Below, piece by piece: positions 17,355 to 25,258 of a stretch of DNA of 64,000 bases. How positions within the stretch are numbered: the stretch's first letter is position 1; each line of letters begins with the position of its first letter. The position numbers and the translations under genes were made by a program. Source of the stretch: Nitrospirota bacterium (lineage in GTDB: Bacteria; Nitrospirota; Thermodesulfovibrionia; Thermodesulfovibrionales; UBA6898); contig JACRMT010000013.1 in NCBI GenBank assembly GCA_016214855.1, forward strand, positions 1 to 64,000, read 5' to 3'. The notes beneath the pieces were generated by a model. The model was not told the origin of the DNA and did no database searches. It saw only the letters and a program-made list of their open reading frames with translations.

Positions 17355-17696
17355 ATGAAAGAGATAAAAGCAATAATAAGGCCGTCTAAATTGCTGGAAG
17401 TAACCGAGGCGCTTCATGAAATTAACGGGTTGCCGGGTGTAACGGTATCAGAGATCAAGGGATTCGGCAAAGGCAGGGCGAGGAACGCAAAAGACAAGAT
17501 AGTTTATGAGATGGTGGAATTTATACCACGCATACAACTGGAAGTCGTTGTCGATGATGAGATGGTTGACGAAGTTGTCAACGTGATTCAGAAATTCTCT
17601 CATACCGGCAATACCGGCGACGGGAAAATATTTGTGATCAGTGTTGAGGAGACAATAAAGATAAGGACAAATGAAAGGGGTAACGATGCGATTTAA
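17355..17696 (+). CDS. PII-like signalling protein linked to metal efflux
   Basis: A 113-aa trimer-forming PII-fold protein. MKEIKAIIRPSKLLEVTEAL is the usual first strand-helix, the T-loop region reads GFGKGRARNAKDKIVYEMVE, and the C-terminal half has TGNTGDGKIFVISVEE, the nucleotide-binding B/C-loop signature. The T-loop lacks the uridylylated Tyr of GlnB/GlnK. A PII subgroup (PII-NG) found next to heavy-metal RND pumps has been described, and this gene fits it in sequence and place. It probably binds an adenine nucleotide or the metal state and modulates the pump; that is inference. AAGGAG precedes the ATG. Confidence 0.85.
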   Translation: MKEIKAIIRPSKLLEVTEALHEINGLPGVTVSEIKGFGKGRARNAKDKIVYEMVEFIPRIQLEVVVDDEMVDEVVNVIQKFSHTGNTGDGKIFVISVEETIKIRTNERGNDAI

Positions 17697-17721
17697 ACGC
17701 ATACTCAAAGGAGATTGGATT

Positions 17722-18327
17722 ATGAACCGACTGTTGATATTTATTGTGGTCATGCTCACCGAACTATCACTTCTTGGATGCGGAACTGCCGCAAACAAGA
17801 TTCAGGCAGGATCACAGAGCGTAAGGACCGATGTTTTCATGGAAGTAAAAGATGGGGGCACAATTCCAAAAGGCTTTGCTGACCTCGTTATAAAGGCAAC
17901 TATTAAAACGCACATCGAGGGATACTATGTCCTCGAATCTAAGGAGTCTCGGCATGGCAAACAAAAGTATCCCTTCCTGGTGAATATCGACGGTCAGGCC
18001 GCACAATGGGAAGTTGACGGTATAAAGGACGTCAAGCCTGCTTATGCTGCCGACGGCAAGACAAGCCGCGATCCTGAAGCACGGGAAGGTTTCAAGTATG
18101 TTCTTGAGAAAAAGTTAAGACTGAATGCAGGGCCACACAAGGTGTTCTTCGGCCTACCTGAAGATAACTATTCCACTGAGGTGAAAATATCTCTGATGGA
18201 AGGTGAAATGAACATATTGGAATTCAGGCCTATGTATAAGACAAAGAGCATTCCGACAAGGAGCCCGACCTTTATGAAGGGGATAGACAAATATGAGGTG
18301 TTCTTGAATAATAAAACAATCTGGTAA
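17722..18327 (+). CDS. Putative lipoprotein of unknown function
   Basis: A 201-aa protein starting at 17722, where AAAGGAG lies 9 bases upstream. An earlier in-frame ATG overlapping the PII gene lacks this support. Residues 1-18 form a lipoprotein signal ending in the lipobox LSLLGC. The mature part has no cysteines to note and looks beta-rich, with several YxF/Y segments and the motif AGPHKVFFGLPEDNYS. It is the last gene of the efflux operon. I do not recognise the family. Its position suggests a periplasmic accessory to the pump. Confidence 0.65.
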   Translation: MNRLLIFIVVMLTELSLLGCGTAANKIQAGSQSVRTDVFMEVKDGGTIPKGFADLVIKATIKTHIEGYYVLESKESRHGKQKYPFLVNIDGQAAQWEVDGIKDVKPAYAADGKTSRDPEAREGFKYVLEKKLRLNAGPHKVFFGLPEDNYSTEVKISLMEGEMNILEFRPMYKTKSIPTRSPTFMKGIDKYEVFLNNKTIW

Positions 18328-18341
18328 GACCTCTATCTTGC

Positions 18342-18347
18342 TATAAT
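18342..18347 (+). promoter_or_regulatory. Possible -10 box just before the first Tat oxidoreductase
   Basis: A consensus TATAAT ends 9 bases before the ATG at 18357, so transcription would start almost on the start codon. No good -35 box is seen at the usual spacing, and no ribosome binding site. A similar TATAAT (20434-20439) precedes the second oxidoreductase. Confidence 0.35.
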
Positions 18348-18356
18348 TAAGCCAGG

Positions 18357-20270
18357 ATGCCTATAACCCGCAGGGATTTTCTTAACGGAACATTGCTTGG
18401 CGCAGGTGCTCTTCTGCTCGAACTGCCTGCTCCTTTACGGTTGTTTGCGCAGACCTCTCAGGGTGGAGGCTTAGGAGATATTGGAGATTATGTCGGGCAC
18501 AACGGAAACACAGAGGACGTGATTCGCGCAGCGCACGGCTTGAGAGATGATCGATATAAGCGCATTCCGCCGTCGGAGGTTGTGGACACAGGCGAAGTCT
18601 ATGAACTGGTTGTAATAGGCGGCGGCCTGAGCGGGTTGGGGGCAGCACATCAATTCAAAAAAGCGAGAGAAAAAACATGGAAGTGCCTCATGCTCGAAAA
18701 TCATTCTATCTTCGGCGGAGTAGCAAAGCGGAACGAGTTTATGGTGAATGGCCATAAATTAATAGGCCCGCAGGGGTCGAATTCGTTTGCGGTTATCAAC
18801 ACTCCAGATACCGAGGGTTATGAAATCTATGCCGAATTGGGAATTCCACGGAGTTTTGAGCATCAGGAATTGATTAACACCGACAAAAAACTCTTCTTTG
18901 ACCATACGAACTACGGGTTTATGCTCTGGCACGACAATGCCCCAACCTTCGGATATTTTTTCGATGAACGTAAAGACAGTGCGGATTCCGGGTGGGTGAT
19001 CGATATGTGGGGAAAAAATCTCGAAAGAACGCCTTTTCCGGAGAAGATCAAAAATGACTTCTACAAATGGAGGCGTGCCGACAAGAGATATTATGAAGGT
19101 GAGGATTTCGAGAATTGGCTCGACAGCATGACCTACAAAGATTACCTGGAAAAGATTATGGGACTTAGCCCAGAAATAACGAAGTTCGTCGACCCAGTGC
19201 TCGCAAGCAGTATAGGTTTGGGCTCGGATGTGATCTCCGCCTTTGGCGCGTACCAGGTTGCCATGCCGGGGTTCCAGGGTTTCCCTCGGGGGTTTACAAG
19301 AGGGGGATGGCTGGGTGAGAGCAGCTGGCACTCATTTCCTGGCGGAAACGACGGCTTTGTCCGCCATCTCGTTAAGATGATAATCCCAGGGGCTATATCT
19401 GGCAGTAGTAATTTTGAGGATATAATGAATCGTCAAATCAATTTTGAAGCCCTTGACCGGCTCGGCAATAACATTCGTATAAGGCTGGGGGCGCTTGCAG
19501 TAAGCGTTGAACATTCCTCTGATCCGGAAAAATCGGATTTCGTATGGGTAACTTATCTAAAAGGCGGAAAAATCTACCGCCTGAAGGCACGCGGCGTGGT
19601 GATGGCCTGCGGCAGTTTCGTAAATCGCCGGATCGTAATAGGTCTTCCAGGAGGGTACAAAGAGGCTTACGCTCAGTTCCAGCATGCGCCTTTTATGATC
19701 GCAAATGTCGCGGTCACCAACTGGAACTTTCTGCACAAGCTCGGCATAACGGCCGGTCGTTGGTTTAAGGGTTTCGGTTTTTCATGCAATATCCGGAGAC
19801 CCATGATGATCGGCAATTTCAAACCGCCCCTCGACCCGAACAAGCCGGCCCTTATAACATTCTATGTGCCTTTTTATTACCCCGGTCTGCCGCTCCGCGA
19901 ACAGTGCATAAAGGGCCGCACCGAGTTGCTTTCAACCAGCTTTTCCGATTATGAGGTGATGATCAGGGAACAGATGGTCAAGCTTTTCGGGAAGGCGGGA
20001 TTTGATCCCAAAAAAGATATTGCCGGGATCATCCTCAATCGCTGGGGTCACGCCTATGTTGCCCCGCAACCCGGGTTCTATTTTGACAGAGCTGGGCGCT
20101 CCGCACCGCGCCATCTCATCAGAAAGCGCTTCGGACGTATCGCTTTTGCACATTCAGAACTTAACGGCCACCAGCACTGGATCGGGGCGATAGGCGAGGG
20201 CAGCAGGGCTGCAAAACAGACTATGGGAGCTCTATTCAGCATCAAAGCAATTAAACCAGATAGCACGTAG
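18357..20270 (+). CDS. Tat-exported FAD/NAD(P)-binding oxidoreductase, copy 1
   Basis: A 637-aa flavoprotein. The twin-arginine signal TRRDFLNGTLLGAG (residues 4-17) directs the folded, cofactor-loaded protein to the periplasm; cleavage is likely after LRLFAQ. The dinucleotide-binding motif is VVIGGGLSGLGAAHQF at about residue 84, and a second family block is ILNRWGHAYVAPQPGFYFD near the C-terminus. The overall layout resembles spermidine dehydrogenase-type or amine/polyene-oxidising flavoenzymes, but I cannot assign a substrate. It is followed by a diverged paralogue whose signal peptide DNA is identical. Located just after the metal-efflux operon; a link to metals is not evident from sequence. 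Confidence 0.78.
   Translation: MPITRRDFLNGTLLGAGALLLELPAPLRLFAQTSQGGGLGDIGDYVGHNGNTEDVIRAAHGLRDDRYKRIPPSEVVDTGEVYELVVIGGGLSGLGAAHQFKKAREKTWKCLMLENHSIFGGVAKRNEFMVNGHKLIGPQGSNSFAVINTPDTEGYEIYAELGIPRSFEHQELINTDKKLFFDHTNYGFMLWHDNAPTFGYFFDERKDSADSGWVIDMWGKNLERTPFPEKIKNDFYKWRRADKRYYEGEDFENWLDSMTYKDYLEKIMGLSPEITKFVDPVLASSIGLGSDVISAFGAYQVAMPGFQGFPRGFTRGGWLGESSWHSFPGGNDGFVRHLVKMIIPGAISGSSNFEDIMNRQINFEALDRLGNNIRIRLGALAVSVEHSSDPEKSDFVWVTYLKGGKIYRLKARGVVMACGSFVNRRIVIGLPGGYKEAYAQFQHAPFMIANVAVTNWNFLHKLGITAGRWFKGFGFSCNIRRPMMIGNFKPPLDPNKPALITFYVPFYYPGLPLREQCIKGRTELLSTSFSDYEVMIREQMVKLFGKAGFDPKKDIAGIILNRWGHAYVAPQPGFYFDRAGRSAPRHLIRKRFGRIAFAHSELNGHQHWIGAIGEGSRAAKQTMGALFSIKAIKPDST
18363..18451 (+). repeat. 89-bp perfect direct repeat (signal-peptide segment), copy 1
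   Basis: Bases 18363-18451 are identical to 20466-20554. The segment encodes the twin-arginine signal from the first Arg region through the LFAQ cleavage area, then identity stops abruptly while the downstream proteins differ at many positions. Copy 2 is 2103 bp away. Confidence 0.95.
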
Positions 20271-20433
20271 AGCTCCAACGTGAGGAAGCCGCGTAGGGCA
20301 CCTTCTTATGTAGGGTACAGGGAGAAAGACACAAATCCCTGCCTGTGAAAATAGAGAAGCACTTACAAAAGAGTTGAGAGGGAAGAGTCATTGCTGGAAG
20401 TATTGTTTGATAGGGGTATTTCCTTCGCTACTG

Positions 20434-20439
20434 TATAAT
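20434..20439 (+). promoter_or_regulatory. Possible -10 box before the second Tat oxidoreductase
   Basis: TATAAT ends 14 bases before the ATG at 20454, implying a very short leader. TTGATA at 20407-20412 is a candidate -35, but the 21-bp spacing is too long to be convincing. Confidence 0.35.
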
Positions 20440-20453
20440 AAAGAAGTGAAATC

Positions 20454-22322
20454 ATGACCATCCACATAACCCGCAGGGATTTTCTTAACGGAACATTGCT
20501 TGGCGCAGGTGCTCTTCTGCTCGAACTGCCTGCTCCTTTACGGTTGTTTGCGCAATCCCGGCCAGACTACGGCTTCTCCGGCATAGGCGACTATGCGTCT
20601 TCGAATGGTAACACTGCTGCTGTGATCGCTGCATTCAAAGCTATAGAAAATGGGAACTTAACCTCCCCGATTCTGGATGCAATCGATACGGGGGAAACAT
20701 ATGATCTCGTCATAGTGGGAGGAGGTCTGAGCGGCCTGGGAGCTGCATATGAGTTTAATAAGTCCTCTTCCAGGAAGGCAAAATGCCTTATTCTCGAAAA
20801 TCATCAGATCTTCGGCGGTGCGGCAAAAAGAAATGAGTTCATGGTGCAGGGAGAACGGCTGATAGGACCGCAGGCATCAAATGCCTTTGGCGTCATAGAC
20901 CGTCCGGGCATCCCTGGATATGATATTTACAGCGGGCTGGGCATACCAACAGAGTTTGATTACGCTGAAATGCCGTCAGGACTGAAGCCCCTGGATTTTG
21001 ATGCTACAAATTTTGGGTACAGGCTCTGGTTCGATTCAAAGAGTATCGGCCATTATTATGGTGATCTGAAAGAGGGGACTTCTGCCAAATGGTCGGCAGG
21101 TTTCTGGGAAAGCGGGCTTGCAGGGACGCCCTATCCTGAAAAGGTCAGAAAAGATTTCCTTCGCTGGCGGAATACTACGGACCGCGAGTATGAGGGTAAT
21201 GATTACGGCCGCTGGCTCGATAGCATGACCTATAAGGCTTATCTGGAAAAGGTTCTGAAGCTCGATCCGGAAATTACGCGATATGCTGATCCGGTGCTTG
21301 CCAGTGTGGTGGGGCTTGGCTGTGACGTTATCAGCGCCTATGCAGCCCGGCAGGTCTCTATGCCGGGGTTCCCTGAATTTCAGGGCCATCGTTCTCTGAA
21401 GAACAGTCATTGGCATTCATTCCCCGGCGGCAATGATGGCTTCTCCCGGCATTTTATTAAGGCACTTATCCCGGACGCCATTGAAGGCAGCAGGAGCTTT
21501 GCAGATATACACAATGGACGAGTGCACTTTTCCGCTCTGGATCGCGAGAATAACAAGGTGCGTGTAAGGCTTGGTTCTTCCGTTGTCCGGGTTGATCAGG
21601 AGAAGACCACTGCAAATGGGAAGACCTCAGTTATCACCTATCTTCGCGACGGAAAACATTACCGCGTTAAGGCGCGCAGTGTTGTAATGGCATGCGGCAG
21701 CCGCCTGTCACGGAATGTTATATCCGGCCTGCCGGTCAGTCATGCTGAAGCCTGTGATCAGTTCTATACCTCGCCCATCCTCGTAGCAAATGTGGCACTT
21801 ACCAACTGGCGTTTTCTTTACCAGTTGGGCTTTACAGCCTGCAAATGGTCCAACGGGTTCGGCTTTGCCTGTAACATCCGCAAACCCATGTATGCCGGCA
21901 ATTACCGGCCACCGCTCCATCCTGACAAACCCATTGTGCTGACCTTTTACATCTCCTTTCATCAGCCTGGACTGCCGGTTAAAGAGCAGGGAGAAAAGGG
22001 GCGGGAAAGACTTCTCGGCACAAGCTATGCCCAGTTCGAGTCTCAGCTGATCGGCCAGATGGAACAGCTCTTTTCAGACGCAGGATTTCATGCGGCTAAA
22101 GATGTCGCCGGCATTATTCTGAACAGATGGACCTATGCCTATGTAAATCCGCAGCCGGGCTTCTACTTCGGCAAAGACGGCAAGCCTGCGGCGCGGGACG
22201 TCATCCGCAAGGCCGTCGGACGTATTGCCTTTGCTCATGCCGAACTCAACGGACATCAGCACTGGGTTGCTGCGGTGGATGAAGGCAGAAGAGCGGCAAG
22301 ACAGGCAAGGGAAGGCATGTGA
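20454..22322 (+). CDS. Tat-exported FAD/NAD(P)-binding oxidoreductase, copy 2
   Basis: A 622-aa paralogue of the preceding protein. It has the same twin-arginine signal (TRRDFLNGTLLGAG), the same nucleotide motif (IVGGGLSGLGAAYEF), and shared blocks such as LENHQIFGGAAKRNEFMV, SMTYKAYLEKVLKLDPEIT and ILNRWTYAYVNPQPGFYF. Between these blocks the two differ at many positions, so the duplication of the mature part is old. The C-terminus ends in ELNGHQHW, as in copy 1, which looks like part of the active or cofactor site. Having two copies suggests different substrates or a heteromer. The reaction is not established. Confidence 0.78.
   Translation: MTIHITRRDFLNGTLLGAGALLLELPAPLRLFAQSRPDYGFSGIGDYASSNGNTAAVIAAFKAIENGNLTSPILDAIDTGETYDLVIVGGGLSGLGAAYEFNKSSSRKAKCLILENHQIFGGAAKRNEFMVQGERLIGPQASNAFGVIDRPGIPGYDIYSGLGIPTEFDYAEMPSGLKPLDFDATNFGYRLWFDSKSIGHYYGDLKEGTSAKWSAGFWESGLAGTPYPEKVRKDFLRWRNTTDREYEGNDYGRWLDSMTYKAYLEKVLKLDPEITRYADPVLASVVGLGCDVISAYAARQVSMPGFPEFQGHRSLKNSHWHSFPGGNDGFSRHFIKALIPDAIEGSRSFADIHNGRVHFSALDRENNKVRVRLGSSVVRVDQEKTTANGKTSVITYLRDGKHYRVKARSVVMACGSRLSRNVISGLPVSHAEACDQFYTSPILVANVALTNWRFLYQLGFTACKWSNGFGFACNIRKPMYAGNYRPPLHPDKPIVLTFYISFHQPGLPVKEQGEKGRERLLGTSYAQFESQLIGQMEQLFSDAGFHAAKDVAGIILNRWTYAYVNPQPGFYFGKDGKPAARDVIRKAVGRIAFAHAELNGHQHWVAAVDEGRRAARQAREGM
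20466..20554 (+). repeat. 89-bp perfect direct repeat (signal-peptide segment), copy 2
   Basis: Exact match to 18363-18451, coding for the same Tat signal peptide. Flanking bases on both sides differ between copies. Confidence 0.95.
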
Positions 22323-22430
22323 AAAATATGTATCTGAACCTCCCAAAGCTCTGTCTGTTTTCAGACACGAGCTTCAGGAGGCTGTAGGCTAAAGTCGTCA
22401 GTATTAATACACGCTCAATATCCCTTGAGA

Positions 22431-22778
22431 CTAATTTCCGGTGTGATTGGCCCCAAGATAATCTCCATACAGGCTGAGAAATACATATAGTTTCTGTTTT
22501 GCCGATTCCTTTTCCCTGGGATTGTTAAAAGTAATGACCCACTCGGGATTGTTTTTCAGGGTTTTCTTTTTGACTTCTGCAGGTTGCACCTGAGCCCATG
22601 AGGCATCCAGCTTACCGTTTGCAACTATATCAGCAACTAATTTTGTCGCCTGTTCACCAGCCCGGATTTCCGTGATCTCGGTTTTTTGAACATGACCAGC
22701 ACCTTCGGGGCCATGAGCGTACAATCCGGTTGCTGAAAAGGCTGACAAAAGCACTAAACCAATAATAATTCTATACAT
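22431..22778 (-). CDS. Small exported protein, DUF6488-like
   Basis: A 115-aa protein with a signal peptide ending near YAHG (residue 21-22) and a mature part starting HGPEGAGHVQKTE. The core includes ASWAQVQPAEVKKKT and EWVITFNNP, which I associate with the DUF6488 family of small periplasmic proteins. No enzymatic motif is seen. It is 17 bases downstream of the HupE/UreJ gene on the same strand, so the two are co-transcribed. A metal-related role in the periplasm is a guess from the His-containing N-terminus and neighbours. Confidence 0.6.
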   Translation of the reverse strand: MYRIIIGLVLLSAFSATGLYAHGPEGAGHVQKTEITEIRAGEQATKLVADIVANGKLDASWAQVQPAEVKKKTLKNNPEWVITFNNPREKESAKQKLYVFLSLYGDYLGANHTGN

Positions 22779-22795
22779 AGCTTCCTCCTGATAAA

Positions 22796-23971
22796 TTAGT
22801 ATATGCTCTCGCGAGTTGTTGGAACTTTCGGGATTTGTATTGATGTGTCATTTTGCAACTTCTTCTCAGCTATAACCTGATAAGTGCCTCTGGTTTGCAA
22901 TACGATACTAACAGGAGCATGGCTTGTGTTTTTCCAGTACCAACCGATAGTCCCTTCAAAAGGGGCAGTTAGCGAACCATTTGACTGTCTGTTAGTGCCC
23001 TGCTTAAAGCTCTCGAAATAGCCCGTTTTATCACCTTTTGGTTCACCGTGAAAATCATAATATAGCTTTTCACCGTCCGTCTTCCACAGGTATTCAAGTG
23101 ATGCACCTTTCACAAGATGAAATTTATATTCCTTATCGCTTCCTGCCGGAATCGTGATAGTAATTGAATCTTTCCACGCAGATAGTTGAGATTCTTCAGG
23201 ATTGCCAGCAGCAGCAACCGCTTCAGCAACCACTATTTCTTTAAAAGAGTCTGCACTGGCCGTAAGTTCCTTAGGCTGGCTGCTGTGTGAATAGCCGTGT
23301 GTCTGCACCAGGAACAGCAGCAGGCCAGCCATAATCAAAGAGTAATTTGCAATTCTGCTATGAGCACCGAATGACTGGGATTTTCGCCACAATGCCACAA
23401 GCGCCAGCATGGCTACAAGCGCGGAAATCTGACCCAGTTCAATGCCGGCATTAAATGAAATAATGTTCATCAACAGACTATCTTTACTCAATGGCAATGC
23501 CTGTAATCGGGTGGACAAACCAAAGCCGTGTATCAGACCGAGACCAACGATCATCAGCATCATGTTCGGTGGTTTTATTGCAAAATATTTGCGGAAGCCG
23601 TCAAGATTTGCAAAGGCTATATAACACACGCTCAAAGCAATAACCGCATCAATCAGAAAATAGTTTAACTGTATGCCATTGTAGGTGGCATAAATCAGCG
23701 TGACACTGTGACCCAGGGTAAAGGCAGACACATACTTCACAATATCACGGAAGTTAGTCAGAAAAAAAATAATACCGAAAACAAACATCAAGTGATCATA
23801 GCCACTCAACATATGGGTTGCTCCAATCCACAAATACTTCAGATTGCCGCCCTCTATAATCGCCTGTTTTTCTGCTTCAGACATGCCATGCCCAAAAGCA
23901 ACTTGCGATAGCAGTGTAAATACGAATATGCCAACCATCAGAGAAATAAACTTTGGTTTTGCTAACATCAT
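22796..23971 (-). CDS. HupE/UreJ-family membrane protein with a C-terminal periplasmic domain
   Basis: A 391-aa protein. After a signal or first helix (residues 9-27) comes the HupE/UreJ_2 membrane region (about 45-235) with family motifs GATHMLSGYDHLMFVFG, FTLGHSVTLIYA, LIHGFGLSTR and FNAGIELGQ. These His/Asp-bearing helices are thought to pass nickel, cobalt or another divalent metal. Residues 270-380 form a soluble domain (ITIPAGSDKEYKFHLVKG, then GTIGWYWKNTSHAPV) that would lie in the periplasm. A His-rich patch (TNRQSNG upstream, HGYSHSS near 226) separates the two. Metal identity is unknown. Confidence 0.8.
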   Translation of the reverse strand: MMLAKPKFISLMVGIFVFTLLSQVAFGHGMSEAEKQAIIEGGNLKYLWIGATHMLSGYDHLMFVFGIIFFLTNFRDIVKYVSAFTLGHSVTLIYATYNGIQLNYFLIDAVIALSVCYIAFANLDGFRKYFAIKPPNMMLMIVGLGLIHGFGLSTRLQALPLSKDSLLMNIISFNAGIELGQISALVAMLALVALWRKSQSFGAHSRIANYSLIMAGLLLFLVQTHGYSHSSQPKELTASADSFKEIVVAEAVAAAGNPEESQLSAWKDSITITIPAGSDKEYKFHLVKGASLEYLWKTDGEKLYYDFHGEPKGDKTGYFESFKQGTNRQSNGSLTAPFEGTIGWYWKNTSHAPVSIVLQTRGTYQVIAEKKLQNDTSIQIPKVPTTRESIY

Positions 23972-24235
23972 GTAATTGACTCCTTAATTATTGATTAGTT
24001 TTATTGCCTTGCCAAGCTAATAGTCTTGAGAATGTTCATTCAACAAAAAATAGGAGAATCAAATTTCTCATTAATAGGCCTCTAAATAATTCCGATACTA
24101 ATTATAAGAACGCCGCAAGATCTCTTGGCGGATATACCGCAGGAAAACAGATTATACGCGTTCTTGAAGGCCGCGTTTTTCAACCCCTTGCCTATAGCGC
24201 AGGGGGTGATAAACTCGTTGAGGCCGACTAGGGAA
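23972..24235. other. Intergenic stretch without a convincing gene
   Basis: Short frames exist on both strands but none has a ribosome binding site or a recognisable product. No repeat copy is present. It separates the leftward HupE gene from the 3' end of the leftward His-rich gene. Confidence 0.4.
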
Positions 24236-24661
24236 CTAAACGATAGGAGGAGAAAGGCCCGATGAATACGAACGAAGTACATCTTGATAAAAGTCAGCGG
24301 TTGAGAAAACAAAGCCGATGCCCCGGGACAAAAAATGTTTAAGATGTATCTCGCCGATGGCTGCATGAAACTGCGGGGCAAGAGACGTATCGGTCTGATT
24401 ATGTCTGGTCGCACGACCTTGGTCGTCCAGGAGAAAATGGATATGGTGATTAACGCTGTTCGCATGATTATTTTCGTGTATCTCGCAGCATTGAATGGCA
24501 GATGAAAATGGCAGATGTTCCATGCCATGTCCTGTGTCGCAGGGGATATTATCGGATAGTGCATCAGCAGCGTGGCCGTGGGTGATAGGAATGAGAGCAA
24601 CAAGGCATAAATAGACGATAAACGTAATATGCCCGAAATTTCTTGTTATTCTTTTTTCCAT
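24236..24661 (-). CDS. His-rich small exported protein, member 1
   Basis: A 141-aa protein starting at 24661 (MEKRITRN), with GTGAGG about 7 bases upstream. A signal helix (about 9-27, VYLCLVALIPITHGHA) precedes a His-rich mature region (GHAADALSD, CCEIHENNHANSVNHHIHF), and the C-terminus ends SGLSPPIV. The divergent neighbour at 24777 has the same plan and ends SGLSPPAA. These resemble the small periplasmic proteins often placed beside metal efflux systems. The His clusters suggest metal buffering or delivery. I chose this frame over an overlapping frame (24082-24603) because of the signal peptide and the shared C-terminus. Confidence 0.65.
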   Translation of the reverse strand: MEKRITRNFGHITFIVYLCLVALIPITHGHAADALSDNIPCDTGHGMEHLPFSSAIQCCEIHENNHANSVNHHIHFLLDDQGRATRHNQTDTSLAPQFHAAIGEIHLKHFLSRGIGFVFSTADFYQDVLRSYSSGLSPPIV

Positions 24662-24731
24662 GTTATAGTTTAACCTCACTTAGTAGCCGAAAGCAAGACG
24701 TTCATCACATCCAGATATGGAGGCATTGTTA

Positions 24732-24765
24732 ACAAAAATGTTTCCTAACCTTAAGGAATTTTTGT
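24732..24765. promoter_or_regulatory. Inverted repeat between the divergent His-rich genes
   Basis: ACAAAAAT (24732-24739) and ATTTTTGT (24758-24765) are inverted repeats flanking an imperfect CCTAACCTTAAGG core. The site lies just upstream of the rightward start at 24777 and within the only intergenic space of the pair, so it could be the shared operator. Confidence 0.4.
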
Positions 24766-24776
24766 AAACTAGGAAT

Positions 24777-25187
24777 ATGCCGCTCAAGAGTTCACATAGA
24801 TCAGGATCAACTTTAACGCGGTGTCTCATATTTGTTCTCAGTATTGTTTTTCTTGCACCGCTTTATCACAGCCACGACCACGCCGCCGACCATCACCCGG
24901 CGGTCAGCGATGATCATGTTTCACTCGATGCCGGACCGGCACAGGATGACCTGGCCGCAGATCAGCGGCATAGCGATTCGCACCTGCATATCAAACATAA
25001 TATCGGCAGGACTGATACGACCCTGCGTCTAAAGAACCCTCCATGGAGGCCGGGCTTGTCTACTCTGGCCGAATCGCCTGTCACGACCGAAGACCTTGCA
25101 ACTACGATAATAATCCGCGCTCAAACCTGTGTTTTCCAATGTAACACTCCCAAGCACCTTTCCGGTCTTTCTCCTCCGGCTGCCTGA
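24777..25187 (+). CDS. His-rich small exported protein, member 2
   Basis: A 136-aa protein with an export helix (about 15-28) ending just before HSHDHAADHHPAVSDDHV. A second His cluster is HSDSHLHIKHNIG. The C-terminus reads HLSGLSPPAA, matching the divergent paralogue. The dense HxH/DH pattern would bind Zn, Ni or Cu ions in the periplasm. The gene is 72 bases upstream of the spermidine-synthase-like gene, so the two may be co-transcribed. Not a recognised named family. Confidence 0.62.
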   Translation: MPLKSSHRSGSTLTRCLIFVLSIVFLAPLYHSHDHAADHHPAVSDDHVSLDAGPAQDDLAADQRHSDSHLHIKHNIGRTDTTLRLKNPPWRPGLSTLAESPVTTEDLATTIIIRAQTCVFQCNTPKHLSGLSPPAA

Positions 25188-25258
25188 ACATCAGCACTCG
25201 TTCAGATCTCAGATGCCGGCATTACTTTGACCGGCAGAAATGCAACTAAGGAGTCATT

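Noticed and set aside
24004-24231. Plus-strand 75-codon frame in the gap before the His-rich gene
   Set aside because: No ribosome binding site, no motif, and its reverse strand is also open. I treat the gap as non-coding.
24082-24603. Minus-strand open frame of 173 codons overlapping the His-rich gene
   Set aside because: It competes with the frame that has a signal peptide, a ribosome binding site and an SGLSPP tail matching the divergent neighbour.
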